Part shown: piece by piece, positions 13,779 through 22,144 of the stretch | Position numbering within the stretch: position 1 is the stretch's first letter | Layout of the letters: the number at the start of each line of letters is the position of its first letter | Assembly: GCA_002478955.1 (NCBI GenBank) | Contig: DLKK01000096.1 | Location: forward strand, 33,116 to 56,909 | DNA length: 23,794 bases | Source of the DNA: Treponema sp. UBA7590 | Lineage (GTDB): Bacteria; Spirochaetota; Spirochaetia; Treponematales; Treponemataceae | Direction: 5' to 3' | Notes under the pieces: model-generated | Told to the model about the DNA's origin: nothing | The model's input: the letters and a program-made list of their open reading frames with translations, nothing else | Database searches by the model: none | Program-made: the position numbers and the translations under genes

Positions 13779-14451
13779 TCAAAACAAGATTACGCTCACG
13801 TTCATCCTTGCCACCAGAATTTTCTGTAAGATACGGAACGAACAGTTTTTTCACGGAAAATTCCAGCCCAAGCGATTTTATTTCTTCCATTTCTTTTGCA
13901 ATGCTTTCTGATTTTGCCTTGTAAGCCGCAAGAATTCCGCCTTTTTTTGTCAGTGCAAGAAGAGTTTTTGTCATTTTTTCATCCAAAGGGCGGAACGCAC
14001 GGAATGTTGAAATATCAAAACTTTCAGGAGGAACTTTTTCAGCCTCTTTTTTTAGCACAGAAACATTCCTTAGACCGCAAATTGCCGCGCAGTTTTCAAG
14101 GAACGCGCATCTTTTGTCCATCCGCTCAACCAAAGTAAAATTGAATTCTGGAAAAACCACCGCCAACGGAATTCCTGGGAGCCCTCCGCCCGAACCAATA
14201 TCCGCAATCTTAAAGTCTGAAGCGGCAATTTTTTTTGAAAGTTCCTGAAGAATTCTGTATGGCGCAAGGCTGTCTAAAATGTGATTCACAACAATCTCAT
14301 CATAAACGCTTGTGTTTGTAAGATTATACGCGGAATTAAAAAGAATTATCTCATTGATGTATTTATCAAGTTTTTTGGAAAATTCCTCAATTTTTTCAGC
14401 CGGAATACCAATCTGACTTAAACCATTCAAAAGTTTTTCTGATGCTGCCAT
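13762..14451 (-). CDS. rsmG: 16S rRNA (guanine-N7) methyltransferase RsmG
   Basis: RsmG (GidB) methylates a guanine in the 530 loop of 16S rRNA with S-adenosylmethionine. The 229-residue length fits the family. N-terminal LFNSAYNLTNTS is followed by VVNHILDSLAPY, the SAM-binding IADIGSGGGLPGIP (82-95), FTLVERMDKRCAFL and STFRAFRPLDE near 150, all typical. It is the last gene of a five-gene minus-strand operon, 15 bp after the preceding gene. mnmG (gidA), a frequent partner elsewhere, is not in the window. Loss of RsmG gives low-level streptomycin resistance in other bacteria. Confidence 0.95.
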   Translation of the reverse strand: MAASEKLLNGLSQIGIPAEKIEEFSKKLDKYINEIILFNSAYNLTNTSVYDEIVVNHILDSLAPYRILQELSKKIAASDFKIADIGSGGGLPGIPLAVVFPEFNFTLVERMDKRCAFLENCAAICGLRNVSVLKKEAEKVPPESFDISTFRAFRPLDEKMTKTLLALTKKGGILAAYKAKSESIAKEMEEIKSLGLEFSVKKLFVPYLTENSGGKDERERNLVLIKKGE

Positions 14452-14466
14452 TTAAATTTCCATAAA

Positions 14467-15375
14467 TCATTCGTTGCCAATATCAAGCAAAAAATCCAGA
14501 TTCCAGCCGTCTGAAACATATTTTAACGAAACAAGATTCCCTGTTTTTTCGGCTTTTAGTTTTGGTTTCTGCGTCAATTGATAAAGAAAAGAATATTCGT
14601 TTTTGTAGTCTTGAATCACCTGCGGCTCAACAAAATATCCTGCAGAAGTTCCGCAGTTTCCATCCGCCTTGAACAGAAGATAAAAAGTTTCATCGCGGGA
14701 TTTTCCGTCACTTGTGTATTTCCGGTCGCCAGTAAGCAAGAATGAGCCATCGTTCTCTTTTTTGCTGAAATAAACCGTACGGATTGTGTCTTTTATATTA
14801 TATCCGTTTACAACAAACCTTAATATTTTTGGACTGAATTTTGAATTTTCGCCAGCTGATCCGGAATTTGTAACCGGCAGATTAGATTTTTTTAACGCAC
14901 GGGAAGTTTCCTCAGTTTTTTTCTTTAATTCAGAAAGTTCCGCCATAATCGAATTCAGCAGGACATCATTCTGATTATTTTTTGAAAATTTATTTGAAAC
15001 TGTTACATCATCTCCAAGAAGTCCATAGACTCCATCAAAAAGTCCGCTGCTTCCCAAGTAAGAAACATCATCCGCAGAAAGATAATTCAGCGCATTTGAA
15101 AGTGCCTGTGCATTCTGATTTTTTAAATTTTTTGCGGTTTCCTCAGTTTTTACTGCTGATTTTTTTTCGTTTTCAGAAGAATCTGATTTATTTTCTTTAT
15201 TTGAGATATTTGTTCTAACAGTTCCTGGCGCGTAAAATCTTGCTCCCAATGTAGGAACGGAAATTTTCGGCATCACAGGACTTTCTGAGCCGGAAATTGT
15301 CGGCATAGAAACCGATGGCATTTCCATCTGGCAAAAAGCGCCAGCACAAAAAACTGAAATAAGTGCAAATTTCAA
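14467..15375 (-). CDS. Exported hypothetical protein
   Basis: I do not recognise a family. I place the start at the TTG at 15373-15375: TAGGA lies eight bases upstream and the protein then opens with a classical signal peptide, MKFALISVFCAGAFCQ. An ATG at 15414 or longer frames would overlap the preceding gene and lack a binding site. The 302-residue product has a Pro/Ser/Met-rich mature N-terminus (EMPSVSMPTISGSESPVMPK), a Lys/Glu/Asn-rich middle with a short coiled-coil-like stretch (LNSIMAELSELKKKTEETS), and a C-terminal part rich in aromatic beta-strand-like segments (RFVVNGYNIKDTIRTVYFS). This suggests an envelope protein with a disordered linker and a globular C-terminal domain. The stop of the preceding gene is ten bases before this start, so translation may be coupled. 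Confidence 0.7.
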   Translation of the reverse strand: MKFALISVFCAGAFCQMEMPSVSMPTISGSESPVMPKISVPTLGARFYAPGTVRTNISNKENKSDSSENEKKSAVKTEETAKNLKNQNAQALSNALNYLSADDVSYLGSSGLFDGVYGLLGDDVTVSNKFSKNNQNDVLLNSIMAELSELKKKTEETSRALKKSNLPVTNSGSAGENSKFSPKILRFVVNGYNIKDTIRTVYFSKKENDGSFLLTGDRKYTSDGKSRDETFYLLFKADGNCGTSAGYFVEPQVIQDYKNEYSFLYQLTQKPKLKAEKTGNLVSLKYVSDGWNLDFLLDIGNE

Positions 15376-15385
15376 AAGAAAATTC

Positions 15386-16201
15386 CTACATATTCGCAAG
15401 GCTTTCCTCCACATACTCAAGCCGCTGAGTAAGCTGGGCGATTGTTTTTTCCAGCCGGTTTTTCTCCTTCTCAAGTTTTCCGCGCGCATCCAGTTTTGTT
15501 GAAGAAGCGGCTTTCTGCTTCATCATTTCGCGCACAGACGCCGGACTTTTTCCGTCCAAAAATTCTTTTTCAACTTCCTGTCTTTCATCCTTTTTGCGCA
15601 CAGACGCAACAACTTTCATATTTTCAAAACCGATTGCCGGATTCACTTCCACGCGGGCAACTTTCTGGATATCTTTTGCCGTATTCCGCGGAAGACACAA
15701 AACGCGGTCAATATAATCTTCGTAGCGGATATTTGCTTCCTCGCAAAGTTCGTGCGCTTTTATTAAAAGTTTCCCGAACTCCTGCATCATTTTTCCGTTC
15801 GCTTCAAGGTATTCCTTTTTGATTTTTTCAGTAAGTTCCAAAAGTTCCTTGTTGGATTCCCACTCAAGTTTGTAATAGCCTTTTTGTTCCGCAACAAGAA
15901 GAAGCTCGTTGAATTTCGCCCAGAAATGCTGGTTATGTACTTTTGCGTTGTAAACAGTTCCAGAATTTCCGGTTGTGGCAAGCAATTCCTCCGACTGAAG
16001 ATGATGAGTGTATTCGTGAATCGCCGTGTAAATCAGCTGGTTGTCGTTCTGGAAATTTTTATTGTGCAGAAAAATCTCGTGCGTGTCAGGCATATAAAAT
16101 CCGTTCACACGTTTGCTTTCTTTGCCTGTCTGAATTACTGAAAAATCAAGTTCTGTTGGCGCAATGTCCATCAGAATTTCTTTTATTTTTGCGTTATCCA
16201 T
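15386..16201 (-). CDS. Zincin-like putative metallopeptidase with C-terminal coiled coil
   Basis: The 271-residue protein carries a zinc-peptidase signature: His62-Glu63-x-x-His66 in AIHEYTHHLQ and, 22 residues later, HNQHFWAKFNELL with His89. The HxxxFW pattern resembles the third zinc ligand region of YgjP/SprT-like proteins. The middle is helical, and the last 60 residues (LEKEKNRLEKTIAQLTQRLE) form a likely coiled coil. There is no signal peptide, so it should be cytoplasmic. TAGGA precedes the ATG at 16199-16201. It lies 27 bp after the large hypothetical gene and is directly followed by the exported protein. Whether it cuts protein, and what, is unknown; the family assignment is my inference from two motifs. 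Confidence 0.7.
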   Translation of the reverse strand: MDNAKIKEILMDIAPTELDFSVIQTGKESKRVNGFYMPDTHEIFLHNKNFQNDNQLIYTAIHEYTHHLQSEELLATTGNSGTVYNAKVHNQHFWAKFNELLLVAEQKGYYKLEWESNKELLELTEKIKKEYLEANGKMMQEFGKLLIKAHELCEEANIRYEDYIDRVLCLPRNTAKDIQKVARVEVNPAIGFENMKVVASVRKKDERQEVEKEFLDGKSPASVREMMKQKAASSTKLDARGKLEKEKNRLEKTIAQLTQRLEYVEESLANM

Positions 16202-16228
16202 TTTATCCTACTTTTTTATTGAAAAACA

Positions 16229-18205
16229 TTATGATTTTTTTGTCAAAGCGGCACGAATCTGCGCGGCAAACAACTTATTCTGGTCATTTCGTTCTGGAAC
16301 TGAAAATTTAGGTTTTCCATCTTCCTCTGAAATTCTATAAATATGCCTTGGACTTGTTGTATACGCAGGGCTTTCCGGATTGTTTATCCACCAGTCAAGA
16401 ACCGCAAGAATGCAAAGCGTATATTTTAAAAGGTTCGCATTGTTCGCGTTAGTGTTTGCAGATGTGTTGTTCGCCCCAAGCAATGTGTCCAGACGTTTAG
16501 AAATCTCATTGGAAATATCGAATTTGTAGTGTTCCCACGGATTTGAAATCATTGCAACATCGCCGTGCATTGAAGCGACTTTATCACAAAGGGAAACTGC
16601 CTCTGTAAAATAAGAGCGTGCAAAATCAGTGCGCAAGAAAAGCGGTCTGTATTTGCTTTCATCCTGCGGGCGCTCAAGAATAAGCTGATCAAATTTAAAA
16701 TGAGGAAGAAAATGCCACTGCGTCTGCCAAAGAAGCGATGTAATCAGTTTTTTTCCAAACTGGGAATCCTCGTAGTCATCCTGCGAATAAATCTGGTTCA
16801 CAAGATCATTCAGCGGGTCGCAATAGAGTTTTTCAAAAACATTTTCGCGGTAAGCGGACCAGTCATCCAAAACAGAAGCAATTGTATCTTTTTCCTTGCT
16901 TGCAGAAGAATTCGCATCCGGCACAAAATTAATGTTCCGGCAACCGACAAAACAATCCTCAAGAATACGCAAAAGAACAACTGTGACCTGCAACGGATTT
17001 TCCGGGCTAAGAACGTTAAATCCGTCCGCAAAATGGTAAAGCGGCTGAAAATACGGATACATATCCAGATGTTTTTCCAGCTGGGCAAAACCAGCCTGAG
17101 GAAAAAGCTGATCCAGTAATTTTATTCCTGTTGTAACAATCTGATCTTTTACGCCTTTTTCTGGCTTCAAGGCAGTGTTTTTCTTCTTTTCTTCCTGTTC
17201 AGTTTTTACAGGTTTCGCTTTTTCCGGCAACAACAAATCATATTTGTGCAAGCCCACAAATTTCAGAATATCCGCAACTTTTACTTTAAAGAAATCAGGA
17301 TATTCCTCGTAAGTGTCCGAACACATTCGCATCAAAAGCGGATAACATTTTTTTACAATCTCATTTTGAATGTAAAGCCAATCTGTAATCGCTTCTTTTG
17401 CGAGCGAAGAAAGTTTTTCCTGCGGAGAGTCCGGGTAAGAAACTTCGTCCGTATAAATTTCCTTGATAAGTTTTGGAATTTTATTTTCGCCGTAATAATA
17501 AACCTGAATCAAAAGCTTATAAACCGCGCGGATATATGGAATAAGATCCTGAACAACGTAAGGCTGCGGCAAATCCAAAAGCTCAATGTGCGCAAGTTTC
17601 ACATTCTGCATTGTCCAGCCGGCAATCATCCTAAGAAACTTGAATTTTATCTCTGTTCCGCTTGCGATTTTTGCCTTGTATGAAGCTGGTGCAATCTGAA
17701 TCAAAGTCTTTATAACCGTAATAAATCCCGAAAGATTTTCTATGTGATGTTTTAAAGTCACTGTGCAGAATTCCGAGATAACCTGCTCATGTCCGTTCTG
17801 CTGAAAATATTTTATAAAATTGAAAAGTCCGTAATTTGGTTTGATTCCATATTCGTCGCGCATCATGAGTTTGTCAAAAAGAGAATTAAGCTTTGCGGTT
17901 ACAGGGGCAAGTTCCTCCTGGCGTTTGCGGGAACCGTTTCCATGATGTTCATTCGCGGCTCCATTTGAATTTGAGGAATTTTCCGAGTTTCCAGAAACAG
18001 TCTGCCGCATCAGGCGACCGGTACCTTTCGTGGATTTTCCTGTTGAATTTGAACTATCTGAACGTTCGTACATAACCTCTCCTCCGAGTTTTTTTGACAT
18101 TATCTCAGCCTCTCCAGGATTCAACTGGCCAATCGCTTTTCGTGTTCTATCCAATGTTCCAGGAGCCCAGTCAGCTTCTCTAGCTCTTTTTCCATCTTCC
18201 TGCAT
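16229..18205 (-). CDS. Large hypothetical protein, Ser/Asn-rich N-terminal region
   Basis: I cannot assign a known family to this 658-residue protein; it reads as a spirochaete-type conserved hypothetical. Residues about 45-95 are low in complexity (Ser, Asn, Gly, Lys) and probably disordered. From about 100 on it is predicted by eye to be mainly helical, with many Leu, Tyr, Phe and Trp (for example LIPYIRAVYKLLIQVYYYGE). A second Lys/Glu-rich linker lies near 330-350, splitting the protein into two helical halves. There is no signal peptide or membrane span. GGGGG precedes the ATG at good spacing. It starts 16 bp after the DUF2804 gene ends and so belongs to the same operon. The length and intact frame argue for a real structural or scaffold role. 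Confidence 0.75.
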   Translation of the reverse strand: MQEDGKRAREADWAPGTLDRTRKAIGQLNPGEAEIMSKKLGGEVMYERSDSSNSTGKSTKGTGRLMRQTVSGNSENSSNSNGAANEHHGNGSRKRQEELAPVTAKLNSLFDKLMMRDEYGIKPNYGLFNFIKYFQQNGHEQVISEFCTVTLKHHIENLSGFITVIKTLIQIAPASYKAKIASGTEIKFKFLRMIAGWTMQNVKLAHIELLDLPQPYVVQDLIPYIRAVYKLLIQVYYYGENKIPKLIKEIYTDEVSYPDSPQEKLSSLAKEAITDWLYIQNEIVKKCYPLLMRMCSDTYEEYPDFFKVKVADILKFVGLHKYDLLLPEKAKPVKTEQEEKKKNTALKPEKGVKDQIVTTGIKLLDQLFPQAGFAQLEKHLDMYPYFQPLYHFADGFNVLSPENPLQVTVVLLRILEDCFVGCRNINFVPDANSSASKEKDTIASVLDDWSAYRENVFEKLYCDPLNDLVNQIYSQDDYEDSQFGKKLITSLLWQTQWHFLPHFKFDQLILERPQDESKYRPLFLRTDFARSYFTEAVSLCDKVASMHGDVAMISNPWEHYKFDISNEISKRLDTLLGANNTSANTNANNANLLKYTLCILAVLDWWINNPESPAYTTSPRHIYRISEEDGKPKFSVPERNDQNKLFAAQIRAALTKKS

Positions 18206-18221
18206 AAAATTTTCCCCCTTG

Positions 18222-19295
18222 CTACAACCGGATATGACTTTTTTTCACGATTCCAGAGCAATTTTTAAGAATAATTTTATCTCCGTTTTTTGAAACAAGC
18301 ACACCGTCAAAAGTGCCGTAAATTGTTGTATAAACATTGCGCATGACAATGATATTCAAAGTCCTGTTGCTCACTGAAGAAGGATTAAACGCAAGATCGA
18401 CCATTCCTTCTGTGTCCTGGGCAACCCATTTTTTTGCAATTCCAAAAGGATGAGTGATTTGAACTGGCGGCATCGCAGTAATTTCACCGTCCACAGAAAG
18501 CATATCATTATTGAAAGTGTCTTCGTCCAACGCCATGTAGCTTGTATTTCCAAATGAAAAAACAATGTCCTTGCCGTTAATGTTTGCCATTCCGTACATA
18601 ATCTCGCTGGAAGAACGCGGCCTTAAATAAGTTCTGTTCAGCATAAAAAGCCCAAGTCCTTTTCCCTGCGGAATTTCCTTTATGTGGTGGCGGTGTTTTC
18701 CTGTGTTCAATCCGCCTTCCAAATTCATAGGAACAAACCAAGTTGCTGTACAGCGCTGCATTGTCGGTGCGGGATTTACAAAAAGAACTTCATTCGAATC
18801 TTTGCTTTCTGTGTTAAAATGCGCGATATATTTCGCTTTTACCGCCGGTCTGAATTTATCCCCGCGAACCGTAAAAGCCAACGCAATTCTGTTCCTTTTC
18901 CTGCTCCAGCTGATTTTTATGTACCGCGTGCTTGAAAAAGTATTGCAAGCCGCCTCAAAAGTGTTTACCGGCACAAAACGTCTTCTTGGCCCCATAAAAG
19001 AATGATAAGCAAGCTTCTGGCCATTTTCCTTGTTCCAGAAAATCACTTCCGCAAGTCCAAAAGCCTTGTCATCAAAAAATTCTGCAAGCCCAATATAATT
19101 TTCTACCGCAAAAACAAAGCAAACCCGGCTTTTTATTCTAAAATTAGAAAAAAATGTTGAAGTCGGAATGCCGGCAAAAGGTGCTTTTACACCACGAATA
19201 TCCACCGCATCAGAAACGCCAGAAAAAGAACCAAAATTAATTTTTCCGTTCTGAACAATATTGTCAGGAGCTTTCACAAGAGGTCTAGAATACAC
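18222..19295 (-). CDS. DUF2804-family protein
   Basis: This 357-residue protein matches my memory of the DUF2804 family, soluble beta-rich proteins of unknown role with a lipocalin-like fold. The N-terminal YSRPLVKAPDNIVQNGKINF, the central MGPRRRFVPVN and ISWSRKRNRIALAFTV, and the C-terminal MYGMANINGKDIVFSFGN are the recognisable parts. I prefer the GTG at 19293-19295, since GAGGA lies five bases upstream; a TTG at 19307 in the same frame overlaps that binding site. It is the first gene of the minus-strand operon that ends with rsmG, and it diverges from the beta-CASP gene across 212 bp. Confidence 0.7.
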   Translation of the reverse strand: MYSRPLVKAPDNIVQNGKINFGSFSGVSDAVDIRGVKAPFAGIPTSTFFSNFRIKSRVCFVFAVENYIGLAEFFDDKAFGLAEVIFWNKENGQKLAYHSFMGPRRRFVPVNTFEAACNTFSSTRYIKISWSRKRNRIALAFTVRGDKFRPAVKAKYIAHFNTESKDSNEVLFVNPAPTMQRCTATWFVPMNLEGGLNTGKHRHHIKEIPQGKGLGLFMLNRTYLRPRSSSEIMYGMANINGKDIVFSFGNTSYMALDEDTFNNDMLSVDGEITAMPPVQITHPFGIAKKWVAQDTEGMVDLAFNPSSVSNRTLNIIVMRNVYTTIYGTFDGVLVSKNGDKIILKNCSGIVKKSHIRL

Positions 19296-19389
19296 AAAAA
19301 TCCTCAATCAAACTAAACAGTTTTCTATATTATATAAGAATCTATTGCAGTTATCAAATAATTTTCTTGTTAATTAAAAACACCGTGAT

Positions 19390-19487
19390 AAAATTGATAG
19401 TATGAAATTTGAGTTTTTTGAAGACAAAATAAAAGCGTAAGCGACATTTCAGAATTTATCAAACTCAAAATTCACTTTATCAATTTT
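19390..19487. repeat. Long imperfect inverted repeat upstream of the beta-CASP gene
   Basis: The arms 19390-19416 and 19461-19487 are complementary at about 23 of 27 positions, with a 44-base interior. The inner ends read TGAAATTTGAGTTT and, inverted, TGAATTTTGAGTTT. The interior holds AAAAGCGTAAGCGACATTT, which resembles one end of the ~190-bp element at 10367-10557. The right arm ends seven bases before the AAGGAG ribosome binding site. It is either a small mobile repeat or an RNA structure in the leader, or both. Confidence 0.6.
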
Positions 19488-19507
19488 TGCAACTAAGGAG
19501 ATGCTTT

Positions 19508-20959
19508 ATGGGAATAAAATTATATTCACTCGGTGCCGCACAGGAAGTTACTGGTTCAAAACATATTCTGGAAATCGACACTCGCCAAATCATGATTGAT
19601 TGCGGTGCTTTTCAAGGAAAACGAAAGGAATCTGATGATAAAAACAGAAATTTTGACTTTAACCATGAAAAACTAGAAGCTGTAATTCTTACCCACGGAC
19701 ATTACGACCATTGCGGACTTTTGCCTGTCCTTACAAAAAAAGGCTACGAAGGAAACATTTACGCAACACCGGCAACCCGGGACATTGCAAATCTTGTAAT
19801 GATGGACAGTGCGCGCATTCAGGCTCGTGATGCAGAATTCCTTGCAAAACAGGCAAAAAAGAAAGGCGAAAAATTTACATGGCGGCCAATTTTTGATGAA
19901 GATGATGTTGTAAAATGCGCAAACCAGATAATCTCTCTTTCTTACAATAGAAAAATGTACATTGCCCCGGATGTTCAGCTGGAATTTTTTGACGCAGGGC
20001 ACATTCTTGGCTCAGCATTCGCAAGTCTTTCAATCCGCGGATGGCATTCAGGCTTAAGTACGCCGTATGTTCACTCAACAGGCGAAAATGAAACAAGAAT
20101 TCTTTTTACCGGCGACATAGGACGCAAGGAAAAACCAATTATCCGGCCGCCTGCAACCGATATTCCGGCCCCAGATTACATTGTGCTTGAATCAACATAC
20201 GGAAACCGCAAGCACGAAAACCGGGAATTTGCGCTAAAGGAACTTGAACGGGTTGTCCGCGACACTTGCGCAAAAAAAGGCAAAATCATAATTCCTTCTT
20301 TTGCAATCGAGCGCGTCCAGGAACTCGTTTACTATCTGCATCTTTTGACCGACCAGAAAAAAATCCCAGTTGTTCCAATTTATGTTGATTCTCCGATGGC
20401 CGCAAATGCCACAAGCGTTTTCCGTGTTCACCCGGAATGTTACGACGAAAGCGTAAACGAAGCATTCCTGAAACATCACAAAAATCCGTTCGGTTTTGGC
20501 TCGCTAACATTCACAACCAGCGTAGAAGAATCAAAAGCACTGAACAAAAAAGAAGGTCCGATGATTATCATTTCCGCAGATGGAATGTGCGAAGCCGGAC
20601 GAGTTCTTTATCACCTTGCAAACGAAATCAGCAACGAGCGAAACACAGTGCTTATTGTTGGCTACATGGCAGAAAATACACTGGGAAGAAAAATCCGAGA
20701 CGGAGCAAAAGAAGTAAAAATTCTTGGCGACCTTTATCAGGTAAAAGCCCAGGTTGAGCAAATCAACGCATTCAGCGCACACGCCGACTACGAAGAAATG
20801 ACCGACTGGCTGAAAACAATCGACACAAGCCGCCTAAAAAACATTTTCATGGTTCACGGTGAAAAAGATGCCCAGGAATTCTTCACAAACTACCTGCACG
20901 AACATGGATTTCCTAACGTGACAGTTGTTAAATATGATGAAACCTATGAACTAGGTTAA
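19508..20959 (+). CDS. Metallo-beta-lactamase / beta-CASP family ribonuclease-like protein
   Basis: The 483-residue protein has the fold of RNA-processing nucleases (YSH1/CPSF73-like, bacterial beta-CASP). The metallo-beta-lactamase part shows LGAAQEVTGSKH near 8-19, MIDCGAFQG near 29-37, the zinc-binding HGHYDHCG (63-70), FDAGHILGSA and LFTGDIGR. The beta-CASP part shows ESTYGNRKHE, IIPSFAIERVQEL, IYVDSPMA, SADGMCEAGRV and the terminal HADYEEM and FMVHGEKDAQEFF with the last zinc ligands. All expected ligands appear present. It should act on RNA in the cytoplasm; its substrate is unknown. The ATG at 19508 follows AAGGAG at seven bases; an upstream in-frame start at 19487 has no binding site. 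The lipoprotein gene follows after 26 bp. Confidence 0.92.
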   Translation: MGIKLYSLGAAQEVTGSKHILEIDTRQIMIDCGAFQGKRKESDDKNRNFDFNHEKLEAVILTHGHYDHCGLLPVLTKKGYEGNIYATPATRDIANLVMMDSARIQARDAEFLAKQAKKKGEKFTWRPIFDEDDVVKCANQIISLSYNRKMYIAPDVQLEFFDAGHILGSAFASLSIRGWHSGLSTPYVHSTGENETRILFTGDIGRKEKPIIRPPATDIPAPDYIVLESTYGNRKHENREFALKELERVVRDTCAKKGKIIIPSFAIERVQELVYYLHLLTDQKKIPVVPIYVDSPMAANATSVFRVHPECYDESVNEAFLKHHKNPFGFGSLTFTTSVEESKALNKKEGPMIIISADGMCEAGRVLYHLANEISNERNTVLIVGYMAENTLGRKIRDGAKEVKILGDLYQVKAQVEQINAFSAHADYEEMTDWLKTIDTSRLKNIFMVHGEKDAQEFFTNYLHEHGFPNVTVVKYDETYELG

Positions 20960-20985
20960 AATACAAAAAGAACAAGGAGTCTTTT

Positions 20986-22053
20986 ATGAAAAGAGTATCA
21001 AAACTTTTTGCAAGCTGCCTTTGCATTTTTGCGATGGCAAGTATCATTGGCTGTAAAAACGATGACGGGGGGGGGAGCGACGAGCTTAAGGCAAGCGTAA
21101 GCAAAGCGACAGCCGCTTCTGTATCAGTAGAAGAAGGAACGTTCAAATCAATTGTAACAAAAGATGACAAAAGCACCATCAATGATGCGTTAGATTCTGC
21201 TGGAATTGACAAAATTATTGCCAGCGCAACAGATTATTCTGACTTTGTTCAAGACGCAGAAGATGATTCCGATTATTATTCAATGCGGGCAATGACAACC
21301 GAAGCACTTGGAGCAAAAATCTACAAGGAGTTGGAAGAAAAAATCGCACAATATTATGAAGACCTTGACAACAATAATGGAAAAGCTTCATTCAGCTACT
21401 CAATTACTCCAGGCGAAATCTCAGGACTTCCAGAAGGAATAAGAATGACAATTCCGCTGTTCTTTATATCTCAGTCCGTATCAGCTTCATCAGATGGAAC
21501 TTCCACAGCGCAATCTTACACACAAGGAATCTGTTCCACATACTTTGAAGATTTTACAAAAACTGAACCTGATTCAAGCAACTATTTAAAACAAACCGCT
21601 GTAAATTCTGCACAGAACTACAATTACAACATTGCAACAGTTATTGACCCAACCAAAATTGACTTAGACAAGATTCAAAGCGGAGATTACACAGATATTT
21701 ATGGTTCTATGACAATCAAAGGTTCTGCAAAAATAAATCTTGAGACAACCAGTTATACTTCATTCGTAATCGAAGGCATTGCCGGAAAAATTTCAACAGA
21801 ACTGAATCTTGCTGTAACAATTACTGACTTTGATAAAATCTTCGATAAAATAGATAGCGAATCTTCTATTTCTCCAGAAACATTTATAAATTCAGACACT
21901 TCAAAAGGTTCTCTTAAAATCAATGTATGCGATTTGAACGGAAATGTTATCTACAATTACAAGACTATCTCAGATATTTCTGAACTTGAATCTTATATAT
22001 CACTTTTCGACCTTAGCAGCGTAATCAACGGCACTGACGAATCAGAAAAATAA
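20986..22053 (+). CDS. Lipoprotein with a poly-G tract after the lipobox
   Basis: The 355-residue product starts with a lipoprotein signal peptide ending in the lipobox ASIIGC, with Cys23 as the lipidated residue, so it should be anchored to a membrane, possibly at the cell surface. Just after it, DDGGGSD is encoded through nine consecutive G residues (21067-21075). The remaining 320 residues are acidic and rich in Ser, Asp, Ile and Thr, with beta-like segments (GSAKINLETTSYTSFVIEGI) and no family that I recognise. AAGGAG precedes the ATG. It lies 26 bp after the beta-CASP gene and may share its transcript. A change of one G in either direction would stop translation within about a dozen codons, so expression is probably switchable. 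Confidence 0.85.
   Translation: MKRVSKLFASCLCIFAMASIIGCKNDDGGGSDELKASVSKATAASVSVEEGTFKSIVTKDDKSTINDALDSAGIDKIIASATDYSDFVQDAEDDSDYYSMRAMTTEALGAKIYKELEEKIAQYYEDLDNNNGKASFSYSITPGEISGLPEGIRMTIPLFFISQSVSASSDGTSTAQSYTQGICSTYFEDFTKTEPDSSNYLKQTAVNSAQNYNYNIATVIDPTKIDLDKIQSGDYTDIYGSMTIKGSAKINLETTSYTSFVIEGIAGKISTELNLAVTITDFDKIFDKIDSESSISPETFINSDTSKGSLKINVCDLNGNVIYNYKTISDISELESYISLFDLSSVINGTDESEK
21067..21075 (+). repeat. Homopolymeric G9 tract (candidate phase-variation switch)
   Basis: Nine G residues encode Gly28-Gly29-Gly30 as three GGG codons. Losing one G leads to TAA at 21095-21097 and gaining one leads to TAA in the CTTAAG at 21084-21089. Both stops fall within about ten codons. Confidence 0.8.
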
Positions 22054-22078
22054 AATTTTATTCTGAACAATCAAAAAC

Positions 22079-22117
22079 AAAAGGCAGTTCTTTTATAAAA
22101 TTAAAGAACTGCCTTTT
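22079..22117. terminator. Bidirectional terminator between the lipoprotein gene and hisB
   Basis: A 15-bp perfect stem (AAAAGGCAGTTCTTT at 22079-22093 and its complement at 22103-22117) with a nine-base loop carries T residues on both strands. It should end the beta-CASP/lipoprotein transcript and the his transcript, which converge here. Confidence 0.88.
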
Positions 22118-22144
22118 TTATTTTTTTTCCATCAATTTTAGAAT

